DNA from: Treponema sp.
Lineage (GTDB): Bacteria; Spirochaetota; Spirochaetia; Treponematales; Treponemataceae
Assembly (NCBI GenBank): GCA_016290335.1
Contig: JAEETM010000033.1
Span: forward strand, 1-39,502
Direction: 5' to 3'
DNA length: 39,502 nt
Shown here in pieces: positions 25,570 to 32,712 of the stretch. Position numbers and translations under genes: made by a program. Under the pieces are notes generated by a model, which was not told the origin of the DNA, did not search any database, and worked only from the letters and a program-made list of their open reading frames with translations. Within the stretch, counting starts at the first letter, position 1. Every line of letters starts with the position of its first letter.

Positions 25570-26562
25570 ATGAAAAAAACTATGTCTGTACTTGCTAAGA
25601 TTGCATTTGGTGCATTTGTACTTGCTGCAACGGCACTTTCAATCACAGGATGTACAAAAAAAGAAGCGGCTTCTACACCGGTTGTAACAGAAACAAAGCC
25701 TGAACCAGTTCAGGAAACTGTAAAACAGGAAGAACCAGTACAGCCAGAACCTGTAAAAGAAGTACAGATGATTCCTGGTGTTATGCTTTGGGATGAAGCT
25801 TCCTTGTGGTATGAAAAGCCTGATGGAAAAATGTACTGGAAGGTTACTGTTGATTATGGAACTGCTTTTGAATGTTATCCAAAGGTTTCAGCAGACAGCA
25901 CAAATGCTCTTGTAGAATCAAAGAATGCAATACGTGTAATTACTTCTACAAAAGAACAGGCAACTAAAGAGTTTACATTGATTAAGTATCAGAACGAAGA
26001 CTGCTGGGCACAGACTAATATTATTGCAATCAATGCTGAACCAGCCATGATCGTAAAGGATAATACATTTATTTACAAAGCTGCTGAAATAGACAAGGTT
26101 ACCAAAGATTCTCTGGCAAAGGGAACAATCGTTACTTTGTGCAAGGATGAACCGATAAACGGTTTTGTAAAGATTGCTTATGGAAAACTTTCTGGAAAAG
26201 ATTATAAAATCTACGAAAATATTTATATCAAGGAAGACAAAGTAAGCAGCCTGTCTTCTGATGATACAAAGGCTTTGTCTATGATTAAGCTCATCAGAAA
26301 TACAAAAGAAAAATCAATGCAGCTTGAACTTCTTGACAACACAAAGAGCCTCCAGGTTTCTGAAGATATCCAGGAAGTTCTTAATGGTTTGGAAGATGAG
26401 CTTGTAAATGGAGCTGCACCTGCTGCTGATTCTGTTTCTAAGGCTGTAAATGATGTGGTAAATACAGTTGCAGATGATTTTGAAGAACAGGCAGAAGAAA
26501 TTGTAAATGTTATCAGACAGGAACCACCAAAACCTCGTGTTATTGATGATGATGCTAAATAA
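25570..26562 (+). CDS. Predicted lipoprotein with SH3-like repeats (putative)
   Basis: 330 residues. Signal peptide with lipobox ITGC (Cys28), then a proline/glutamate-rich spacer (about 36-66, PEPVQETVKQEEPVQPEP). Two beta-rich stretches follow (about 70-145 and 150-225; VMLWDEASLWYEKPDGKMYW and DNTFIYKAAEIDKVTKDSLA) that look like paired bacterial SH3 modules, then a helical acidic tail. Probably an envelope-anchored protein; ligand unknown. The ATG is preceded by GTGAGG. A strong terminator follows. Confidence 0.65.
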   Translation: MKKTMSVLAKIAFGAFVLAATALSITGCTKKEAASTPVVTETKPEPVQETVKQEEPVQPEPVKEVQMIPGVMLWDEASLWYEKPDGKMYWKVTVDYGTAFECYPKVSADSTNALVESKNAIRVITSTKEQATKEFTLIKYQNEDCWAQTNIIAINAEPAMIVKDNTFIYKAAEIDKVTKDSLAKGTIVTLCKDEPINGFVKIAYGKLSGKDYKIYENIYIKEDKVSSLSSDDTKALSMIKLIRNTKEKSMQLELLDNTKSLQVSEDIQEVLNGLEDELVNGAAPAADSVSKAVNDVVNTVADDFEEQAEEIVNVIRQEPPKPRVIDDDAK

Positions 26563-26568
26563 AATGAG

Positions 26569-26593
26569 ATTATCGGGTCAAGCCCGATAATGA
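26569..26593 (+). repeat. Short palindromic repeat
   Basis: Stem ATTATCGGG / CCCGATAAT around loop TCAAG, followed by GA. The core is identical to the copy at 31190. A partial second unit (CTTGTCTGAGAATGACA) follows at about 26596-26612. Confidence 0.75.
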
Positions 26594-26616
26594 TACTTGT
26601 CTGAGAATGACACAGT

Positions 26617-26655
26617 AAAAAAATGCCGAGGTGAATAAACATCGGCATTTTTTTT
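26617..26655 (+). terminator. Strong rho-independent terminator after the lipoprotein gene
   Basis: A 13 bp perfect stem (AAAAAAATGCCGA / TCGGCATTTTTTT) with a 12-base loop and a T run on both strands. It can end the lipoprotein transcript and possibly also the convergent purine permease transcript. Confidence 0.88.
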
Positions 26656-26665
26656 GCGTTTTTTT

Positions 26666-26748
26666 AGGGGCGTTGCGGGGATGTGCCCCGCTAGAAGGGG
26701 TAGCGGAAGACTGCGAAGCAGGCTGCAGCGAGGGGGAGACTTCCCCCT
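26666..26748. repeat. GC-rich intergenic block with two hairpins
   Basis: This stretch is far richer in G and C than its neighbours. It holds hairpin GCGGGG/CCCCGC (26675-26680, 26686-26691) and hairpin AGGGGGA/TCCCCCT (26731-26737, 26742-26748), with no open reading frame I trust. It is followed by an imperfect tandem 14-mer (26751-26764 and 26765-26778, 12 of 14 identical). It looks like a dispersed repeat unit. Confidence 0.5.
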
Positions 26749-26788
26749 CCTATTAACTATCCCCTATCAACTATTCCCTAACTAATTC

Positions 26789-28129
26789 CTACTTCACTGC
26801 TTCGAAAATAATATCAGCAAGGAAGATAACTGCGAGAACCCAGGTTACAACTGGAATATCCTTTACTTTCTTTCCGGCACACTTAGCAATTACGTAAGCA
26901 ATAATACCGAACATAATACCCTTAGAAATTGAGTATGCGAAAGGCATTGTCATAATTGTAATGAAGGCTGGGATTCCTTCTGTAGGATCTTCAAAATCAA
27001 TAGCTACAACTGACTTCATCATCAGGTAGCCTACGAAAATCAATGCAGGAGCTGTAGCTGCAGATGGAATGAGGAAGAACAATGGGCTTAAGAAGAGAGA
27101 CAGGAGGAAAAGAACACCTGTTACTAAAGAAGCAAGACCTGTTCTTGCACCTGCTGCAACACCAGAAGAAGATTCTACGAAAGAAGTTACTGTTGAAGTA
27201 CCAAGTGCGGCACCTGCAACTGTACCAATAGCATCTGAAAGCAAAGCACCTTTTACATTAAGAACTTCGCCTTTTTCATCTTTAAGGTTACCCTGCTCTG
27301 CAACACCAAGAAGAGTTCCGATTGTATCGAACAAATCTGTAAACAGGAATGTAAAGAAGATTACAAAGAACTGTCCAAGTACGGCAAAAGAGAACTTTCC
27401 GGTTGTAGAAGAAATTACAATGCCCTTAAAATCAAAAGCAAAAAGATATGGTTTTGATGGTAAAGAGAATGGTTTGAAGCCTTCTGGAATTGTTGTAACT
27501 CCGAAAGGAATACCGATTATTGTTGTGATGATGATACCGATGAGGATAGCACCAGGAATCTTAAGTGTATAAAGTACGATTGTAATTATGAGACCAAGAA
27601 TAGCTACGATTGCTGTAGCATGCTGCATGTTAAAGTTTACAAAACCGATTGTTGTTCCGGTATCTGTTGAACAAATGCCTGCGTTTACAAGTCCGATAAT
27701 AGCAATAAAAAGACCTATACCAACTGCAACTGCTTTTTTCAATCCTTCAGGAATAGAGCGAATAATTGCTTCGCGTACACCACAAATTGAAAGAATGATG
27801 AAAAGCACACCTTCAATGAATACAGCGGTAAGAGCAAGCTGCCAGGTGCAGCCCATTCCAAGAACAACCGTGTAAGTAAAGAAAGCATTGAGGCCAAGTC
27901 CTGGTGCGAGTGCAACAGGAAGGTTTGCCAGGAAAGCCATAACAAGTGTTGCTATAGCTGCAGCAATAGCTGTTGCTGTAAATACAGGACCCCACTCCAT
28001 TCCAGAGCCTGAAAGGATTCCAGGATTAACTGCCAGAATGTAAGCCATTGCAAGGAACGTTGTTACACCACCGATAATTTCCTTACCGACAGTTGTGTTC
28101 CTTTCACTTAGTTTAAATAATTTTTCCAT
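26789..28129 (-). CDS. NCS2 purine permease (guanine/hypoxanthine, AzgA/PbuG type)
   Basis: 446 residues with 12 or more hydrophobic segments. The COG2252 hallmarks are present: GGVTTFLAMAYILAVNP near the N-terminus, ALAPGLGLNAFFTYTVV (about 73-89), TDLFDTIGTLLGVAEQG and SSSGVAAGARTGLASLVTG. These proton symporters take up guanine, hypoxanthine or adenine. AGGAGG lies 10 bases before the ATG. The leader shows no purine riboswitch consensus. Confidence 0.92.
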   Translation of the reverse strand: MEKLFKLSERNTTVGKEIIGGVTTFLAMAYILAVNPGILSGSGMEWGPVFTATAIAAAIATLVMAFLANLPVALAPGLGLNAFFTYTVVLGMGCTWQLALTAVFIEGVLFIILSICGVREAIIRSIPEGLKKAVAVGIGLFIAIIGLVNAGICSTDTGTTIGFVNFNMQHATAIVAILGLIITIVLYTLKIPGAILIGIIITTIIGIPFGVTTIPEGFKPFSLPSKPYLFAFDFKGIVISSTTGKFSFAVLGQFFVIFFTFLFTDLFDTIGTLLGVAEQGNLKDEKGEVLNVKGALLSDAIGTVAGAALGTSTVTSFVESSSGVAAGARTGLASLVTGVLFLLSLFLSPLFFLIPSAATAPALIFVGYLMMKSVVAIDFEDPTEGIPAFITIMTMPFAYSISKGIMFGIIAYVIAKCAGKKVKDIPVVTWVLAVIFLADIIFEAVK

Positions 28130-28172
28130 AAAAAAATAACCTCCTTTTTTATGGGCAATAAAAACAGAATTA

Positions 28173-28181
28173 ATTATACCA
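28173..28181 (-). promoter_or_regulatory. Extended -10 promoter of the purine permease gene
   Basis: The minus strand reads TGGTATAAT, a perfect -10 hexamer with TGn extension, about 44 bases upstream of the ATG. The -35 region is weak (TTTAAG at 17 bases). Confidence 0.65.
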
Positions 28182-28275
28182 TCATATGGGGGAAACTTAA
28201 AGAAAAATGTTGAGAGATGTTATGAATGTTATGGGGGTGTTGTGAAAAAAAATACAAAAAAAGCTGTTTGAGATA

Positions 28276-28304
28276 TTGACATTTTTTGTGCAGTTCTATA
28301 TATT
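28276..28304 (+). promoter_or_regulatory. Consensus sigma-70 promoter of tRNA-Gly
   Basis: TTGACA, a 17-base spacer and TATATT, ending 13 bases before the tRNA 5' end. The boxes match those of the tRNA-Thr/Tyr promoter except for one base. Confidence 0.87.
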
Positions 28305-28317
28305 ATATTCATTGCTT

Positions 28318-28390
28318 GCGGCAGTCATATAACGGCTCATTATCTCAGCCTTCCAAGCTGATGACGAGGGTTCGACTCCCTTCTGCCGCT
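28318..28390 (+). tRNA. tRNA-Gly (anticodon TCC)
   Basis: 73 nt. Acceptor GCGGCAG/CTGCCGC, anticodon stem TCAGC/GCTGA with loop CTTCCAA and anticodon TCC, T arm with GTTCGACT, discriminator T. The sequence closely follows bacterial glyT-type tRNAs. CCA is not encoded. It is followed by a terminator. Confidence 0.96.
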
Positions 28391-28394
28391 CTCA

Positions 28395-28420
28395 AGCCTC
28401 CTGAATAAGGAGGCTTTTTT
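28395..28420 (+). terminator. Rho-independent terminator after tRNA-Gly
   Basis: AGCCTCC pairs with GGAGGCT around a seven-base loop and is followed by TTTTT. It starts 5 bases after the tRNA. Confidence 0.9.
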
Positions 28421-28441
28421 ATTATACAAAGGCGTATAATT

Positions 28442-28457
28442 AAGGGAGTCGAACCCT
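28442..28457 (-). repeat. Inverted copy of the tRNA-Gly T arm
   Basis: These 16 bases are the exact reverse complement of 28367-28382, the T arm and adjoining acceptor bases of tRNA-Gly (AGGGTTCGACTCCCTT). They lie beyond the tRNA terminator. Confidence 0.8.
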
Positions 28458-28470
28458 ACGGGTTCTTCGC

Positions 28471-28543
28471 GCTTGATAAATCAAGCGGCGCAAAATGCTA
28501 AAATTGCGGTGCAATTTTTTAACGCATTTTGTCTTCTGCCGCT
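28471..28543 (+). repeat. Structured repeat family 2 plus duplicated tRNA-Gly 3' end
   Basis: Hairpin GCTTGAT/ATCAAGC (28471-28486) is followed by a nested structure: outer CAAAATGC/GCATTTTG (28491-28498, 28524-28531) and inner AAATTGC/GCAATTT (28501-28507, 28511-28517). The order and flanks match 19018-19090. At 28533-28543 an 11-base direct copy of the tRNA-Gly 3' end (CTTCTGCCGCT, original at 28380-28390) closes the region. Confidence 0.6.
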
Positions 28544-28576
28544 GAGTTTAAGTGAGTTAGGAAAAAAAGAGCGTTC

Positions 28577-29689
28577 TTATTCTGATAAATCTAAATCAGG
28601 GACAATTTGTAATACATAATCCGGGTAAGCGGTTTGCACTTCTTGGCATAGCATTGGTATAGCTTCTGCAGGTTTGATATCAAAGCTGAGGACTACATCA
28701 AAGCGGATTGATTTTGCTTTTAAATCAACATAAAAACCGTGAAGCTGCAAAGCCCAATCGTGGGAAAGAACAATTTTCTGGACTTCATTTCGGATTCGGG
28801 CGGCCTGGTCATCACTGGTATTGTATGAGTAAACTCCAACTCCGGTAAGAACAATTCCTGTCTCTTTATAAACTTTAACCTCCAGCCTGCGCGTAAGACG
28901 GTCAACTTCATCAACTGTCATTGTATCGGGCAGCTCTATGTGAACAGAAGCATAATTCTTGTTAGGGCCGTAATTGTTGATGATTAAATCGTAAGCACCG
29001 CGAACTTCGGCTTCTTCCGTTATAAGTTTTTTTATCTGCCTGCTCAAATCTGAATCCGTGCGTTTTCCAATTATATCGTCTAAGGTTTCGCAAAGCATTT
29101 CAATTCCTGATTTTATGATAAAACCGGAAATTACAACACCAACATAAGCTTCGAGCGAAAGTCCAAATACCAAAAATACAATTGCAGAAAGCAAAACAGA
29201 ACCTGACAAAATTGCATCAAAAAGAGCATCCAGTCCGGAAGCCATAAGTGCACCTGAATCTACCTTTTTTCCTGTTCGTTTTACATAAAGACCAAGTACA
29301 ATTTTGGCAACTATTGCTACACTCATTATCACAAGCGAAAGTATAGAATAATCGGCAGTTTCAGGATGAATGATTTTCTTTACAGATTCAACAAGCGAAG
29401 TTAAACCTGCGTACAAAACGATAGCAGCAACAATCATCGAGCTTAAATATTCAATTCTGCCATATCCCAGCGGATGTTTTTTATTCGGTGATTTTCCGGC
29501 AAGCTTTGCGCCTATTATTGTTACAACTGAAGAAAGCGCGTCGGATAAATTATTTACAGCATCAAGCGTAATTGCAATGGAATTGGAAACAAATCCCACA
29601 AAAGCCTTAAAGCCTGATAAAAAAAGATTTACTATTATTCCAAAAATACTTGTTTTGACAATAATTTTTTCTCTGTTCAAATCAGCCAT
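28577..29689 (-). CDS. Cation diffusion facilitator (CDF) metal exporter, possibly Mn-type
   Basis: 370 residues: about six transmembrane helices (residues 12-215) and a cytoplasmic ferredoxin-like domain, extended by a second C-terminal stretch (from about 300). Family landmarks are DAVNNLSDALSS in TM2 and KKHPLGYGRIEYLSS after it. The transport site reads N46-x3-D50 in TM2 and D154-x3-D158 in TM5, lacking the histidines of zinc exporters; N/D/D/D sites are associated with Mn-exporting CDFs. Metal choice is inference. The ATG overlaps the stop of the upstream inhibitor gene as TAATG, so the two are coupled. Confidence 0.9.
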   Translation of the reverse strand: MADLNREKIIVKTSIFGIIVNLFLSGFKAFVGFVSNSIAITLDAVNNLSDALSSVVTIIGAKLAGKSPNKKHPLGYGRIEYLSSMIVAAIVLYAGLTSLVESVKKIIHPETADYSILSLVIMSVAIVAKIVLGLYVKRTGKKVDSGALMASGLDALFDAILSGSVLLSAIVFLVFGLSLEAYVGVVISGFIIKSGIEMLCETLDDIIGKRTDSDLSRQIKKLITEEAEVRGAYDLIINNYGPNKNYASVHIELPDTMTVDEVDRLTRRLEVKVYKETGIVLTGVGVYSYNTSDDQAARIRNEVQKIVLSHDWALQLHGFYVDLKAKSIRFDVVLSFDIKPAEAIPMLCQEVQTAYPDYVLQIVPDLDLSE

Positions 29690-30081
29690 TATTCAATCTC
29701 CTTAACTTCTATTTCGCCGTTCTGATTAACACTTACTTCATAAATCACAACTTTATCTGCCGGAGTCTGTTCCCATGGCCGTTTATATTCAAACTTAATC
29801 TTCGTGTTTCCAGCCTTGAGCGAATGAATTGTATACGTAAACTTGCTTGGCGCCCCTACTACACCATTTTTGCCAAGATAACGGATTTCTTCATCCACCT
29901 TTACCACAGCTACGTCCTCAATCTGATAATTCCAGGTATATCCCGTTGTAGGATTTCCACCCAATTCAATTACAGCCTTCTGCGATTTAAATGTGGCACA
30001 CGAAGTACAAACCGCACCAATCATCATCATTAACATAACTACGCTCTTTATTTGATTTCCAGTATTTTTCAAACTTTTCAT
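29689..30081 (-). CDS. Chagasin-like cysteine protease inhibitor (MEROPS I42), probable lipoprotein
   Basis: 130 residues. A signal peptide ends at VCTSC (Cys28 is the likely lipidated residue). The mature part has the chagasin loops: GGNPTTGYTW (NPTTGY at 43-48), GAPSKFTYTI (about 76-85) and KRPWEQ (RPW at 101-103). These three loops block papain-type proteases. Start at 30081 chosen because it gives a basic N-terminus for export; the ATG at 30036 would leave a signal without lysines, though it has an AAAGAG upstream. It has almost no leader behind an extended -10 box. Confidence 0.88.
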   Translation of the reverse strand: MKSLKNTGNQIKSVVMLMMMIGAVCTSCATFKSQKAVIELGGNPTTGYTWNYQIEDVAVVKVDEEIRYLGKNGVVGAPSKFTYTIHSLKAGNTKIKFEYKRPWEQTPADKVVIYEVSVNQNGEIEVKEIE

Positions 30082-30088
30082 AACTTAT

Positions 30089-30097
30089 ATTATATCA
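30089..30097 (-). promoter_or_regulatory. Extended -10 box placed for a leaderless inhibitor transcript
   Basis: The minus strand reads TGATATAAT, followed after 7 bases by the ATG of the chagasin-like gene. Transcription would start at or next to the start codon. No Shine-Dalgarno is seen for this ATG. Confidence 0.45.
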
Positions 30098-30243
30098 CTA
30101 CAAATAAAAACAGGCACTTTTTGTTTTCCATAAAAAACTTTTTTCCTGAAACTTATTCCATAAAACAATTAAATTGTATATATTAAAAGATAATATTATT
30201 GGGAAAATTGCATATAAATATGCGTAAAATATAGGAGACTAAT

Positions 30244-31185
30244 ATGTCAGGTAAAATTACTATTATTGGTGCCGGTCAGGTAGGTTCTACAATTGCTTTT
30301 GCATTAACATTAAAGCAGCTGGCAACCGAAATTGTTATGATTGATATTGCTAAGGATCGTGCAATGGGCGAAGCAATGGATATTCGTCAGGGAACTCCTT
30401 TTGTAGGACCAGTTTCTGTTTATGATGGTGATTATGAAGATGCTAAAAACTCAAATATTGTTGTAATCACTTCTGGTGTTGCAAGAAAGCCTGGACAGTC
30501 TCGACTCGACCTTGCTCAGATTAATGTTGATATACTTAAAACAATTATCCCACAGATTACAAAGGTTGCTCCAAACGCACTTTACGTTATAGTTGCAAAT
30601 CCTGTAGATATTCTTACCTACCAGTTTATTAAAACTTCTGGAATCCCTGCTAACCGTGTTTTTGGTACAGGTACTATGCTTGATACAGCAAGATTCCGTG
30701 CAAGAATTGCAGAAACTTACAAGGTAGCTCAGGAAAATATCCACGGTTACGTATTTGGCGAGCATGGTGATTCTTCCTTTGTACCTTGGTCTCTTGCAAA
30801 CATCAGTTCTATTCCAGTTGACCACTATGCTGGTGCTTATAATGGAGCTAAGCTTGAAGCTTTCAATAAGGATGATGTTGAAGACTATATCAGAAAGTCA
30901 GGCGGAATCATCATTAAGGCAAAGGGATGTACAAATTACGCTATTGGTATTACAACTGCAAAACTTTGCGAAGCTTTGAATTACGAAGTTGATTCTGTTC
31001 TTACAATTTCTTCTTTGCTCGAAGGCGAATACGGAATCAGCGATGTATGTCTTTCAATTCCAGCTGTAGTTGGTAGAAACGGTATTAAAGGTCGAATTGC
31101 TGTTCCTCTGCTTGATAATGAGCTTGCAGCTCTTAGAAACAGTGCAGACGCCCTTAAGGATGTAATCAGACAGCTTAAGTTTTAG
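30244..31185 (+). CDS. LDH-fold 2-hydroxyacid dehydrogenase with malate-type Arg (annotatable as L-lactate or malate dehydrogenase)
   Basis: 313 residues. NAD site GAGQVG (9-14) with D34 selecting NAD, NPVDILTY at 119-126, catalytic D147, R150 (LDTARFR) and H174 (GEHGD), and LLEGEYGI near 258. The frame is clearly the tetrameric LDH type. However, the substrate-specificity loop reads SGVARKPGQSR, placing R81 where lactate dehydrogenases have Gln102; Arg there is the malate dehydrogenase residue, and Q102R in a Bacillus LDH is known to create a malate dehydrogenase. Fumarase directly downstream supports a C4-acid role. GGAG lies 8 bases before the ATG. Confidence 0.9.
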   Translation: MSGKITIIGAGQVGSTIAFALTLKQLATEIVMIDIAKDRAMGEAMDIRQGTPFVGPVSVYDGDYEDAKNSNIVVITSGVARKPGQSRLDLAQINVDILKTIIPQITKVAPNALYVIVANPVDILTYQFIKTSGIPANRVFGTGTMLDTARFRARIAETYKVAQENIHGYVFGEHGDSSFVPWSLANISSIPVDHYAGAYNGAKLEAFNKDDVEDYIRKSGGIIIKAKGCTNYAIGITTAKLCEALNYEVDSVLTISSLLEGEYGISDVCLSIPAVVGRNGIKGRIAVPLLDNELAALRNSADALKDVIRQLKF

Positions 31186-31189
31186 ATAG

Positions 31190-31215
31190 ATTATCGGGTC
31201 AAGCCCGATAATGAC
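31190..31215 (+). repeat. Short palindromic repeat after the dehydrogenase gene
   Basis: Stem ATTATCGGG / CCCGATAAT around loop TCAAG, then GAC. It forms an opposed pair with the next palindrome. Confidence 0.75.
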
Positions 31216-31221
31216 AATGTA

Positions 31222-31250
31222 ATTGCCGCACTTGCTGCGGCAATCTTTTT
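31222..31250 (+). terminator. Palindromic repeat acting as terminator between dehydrogenase and fumC
   Basis: Stem ATTGCCGCA / TGCGGCAAT around loop CTTGC, followed by CTTTTT. It is a member of the short palindrome family in opposite orientation to its neighbour and has the form of an intrinsic terminator. The fumC ribosome site follows within 20 bases, so it may act as a partial stop. Confidence 0.7.
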
Positions 31251-31267
31251 ATAAGAGGATATAGATT

Positions 31268-32656
31268 ATGGAATACAAAATTGAACACGACTCAATGGGA
31301 GAAGTAAAAGTACCTGCAGATAAATACTGGGGCGCTCAGACAGAAAGAAGCCACGAAAACTTTGAAATTGGTGTAGGCATTGAAACTATGCCTCGCGAAA
31401 TTACAAAAGCCTTTGGTTATCTTAAAAAGGCAGCCGCTATGGCAAACAATGAACTTAAGCCACAGAAGATGACAAAAGAAAAGCTTAAGGCAATTTCAAA
31501 AGCCTGCGACGAAGTAATTTCCGGAAAGTTGAACGATCACTTCCCTCTCGTTGTATGGCAGACAGGTTCCGGAACACAGAGCAACATGAACGCAAACGAA
31601 GTTATTGCAAACCGCGCTAACGAAATTGCTGGCAGCAAGCTCTGTCATCCAAACGACGACATCAACATGAGTCAGTCATCAAACGATACCTTCCCTACAG
31701 CACTTCACATTTCTGCAGTTTGTGCAATCGAAGATAAATTATTCCCTGCAATCGACACACTTGTTGCAACCTTCAAAAAGCTCGAAAAAGAAAACATGAA
31801 GATTGTAAAGAGCGGACGCACTCACCTTCAGGATGCAGTTCCGGTTTCTTTCGGACAGGAAATCAGCGGATGGAGAACTTCCCTTGAGCAGGACAAAAAA
31901 ATGCTAGCAAGTTCACTTCCATACCTTAAGCAGCTTGCCCTTGGTGGTACTGCAGTTGGTACAGGTCTCAACGCACCAAAAGGTTTTGATAAAAAAGTTG
32001 CAGAATGCGTAAGCCAGCTCACAGGAAAAAACTTTGTTACAGCACCCAATAAATTCCACGCCCTTACAAGCAAGGATGAACTCGTATTTGCACACGGAGC
32101 AATCAAAGCCCTCGCAGCAGACATGCTCAAAATTGCAAACGATGTTCGCTGGTTAGCAAGCGGCCCACGCGATGGCCTTGGCGAAATCCACATCCCGGAA
32201 AACGAACCTGGTTCTTCAATCATGCCGGGAAAAGTAAACCCAACCCAGTGTGAAGCCGTAACAATGGTAGCCGTTCAGGTAATGGGTAATGACGCTGCCA
32301 TCGGTTTTGCAGCAAGCCAGGGCAACTTTGAATTGAACGTTTTCATGCCTGTAATTGCATATAACTTTATCCAGAGTGCCCGCCTCCTTGCAGAAGCTAT
32401 GATGAGCTTTAACAAGAATTGTGCTGTTGGAATTACTGCAAATAAAGAAAAGATGCACCACAACCTGTACAATTCTCTTATGCTTGTTACAGCTTTGAAT
32501 CCGTACATCGGTTATGAAAATGCTGCCAAAACAGCTCACAAGGCTTTTGATGAAAACATTTCTCTTAAAGAAGCCTGCGTTGGCTTAGGCTTCCTTACAG
32601 CTGAAAAGTTTGATGAAGTGTTCAAGCCTGAGGCTATGGCATTTCCACACAAATAA
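31268..32656 (+). CDS. fumC: Fumarase, class II
   Basis: 462 residues, standard length. Start [34 protein letters not shown] at about 100-108; [12 protein letters not shown] with H186 as catalytic base; the superfamily signature [10 protein letters not shown] at 315-324. It interconverts fumarate and malate. Aspartase and argininosuccinate lyase share the fold, but the N-terminus and the SGRTHLQDA block fit FumC. GAGGATATAG precedes the ATG. With the gene upstream it would form the oxaloacetate-malate-fumarate branch leading to succinate. Its codons are richer in C-ending forms than its neighbours, suggesting high expression. Confidence 0.96.
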   Translation: MEYKIEHDSMGEVKVPADKYWGAQTERSHENFEIGVGIETMPREITKAFGYLKKAAAMANNELKPQKMTKEKLKAISKACDEVISGKLNDHFPLVVWQTGSGTQSNMNANEVIANRANEIAGSKLCHPNDDINMSQSSNDTFPTALHISAVCAIEDKLFPAIDTLVATFKKLEKENMKIVKSGRTHLQDAVPVSFGQEISGWRTSLEQDKKMLASSLPYLKQLALGGTAVGTGLNAPKGFDKKVAECVSQLTGKNFVTAPNKFHALTSKDELVFAHGAIKALAADMLKIANDVRWLASGPRDGLGEIHIPENEPGSSIMPGKVNPTQCEAVTMVAVQVMGNDAAIGFAASQGNFELNVFMPVIAYNFIQSARLLAEAMMSFNKNCAVGITANKEKMHHNLYNSLMLVTALNPYIGYENAAKTAHKAFDENISLKEACVGLGFLTAEKFDEVFKPEAMAFPHK

Positions 32657-32673
32657 AAGCTGAACAAACTGTC

Positions 32674-32696
32674 ATTGCCGTGTCTGGCACGGCAAT
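32674..32696 (+). repeat. Short palindromic repeat between fumC and rlmN
   Basis: Stem ATTGCCGTG / CACGGCAAT around loop TCTGG, preceded by GTC. No T run follows, so it would not be a strong intrinsic terminator. Confidence 0.7.
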
Positions 32697-32712
32697 CCAT
32701 TTATAGAATTCT

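Noticed and set aside
27069..27572. Plus-strand frame of 167 codons inside the purine permease
   Set aside because: Antisense shadow; the minus-strand frame carries the NCS2 motifs.
28130..28310. Purine riboswitch upstream of the NCS2 permease
   Set aside because: No three-way junction consensus is visible in the leader; only a promoter and a ribosome site were found.
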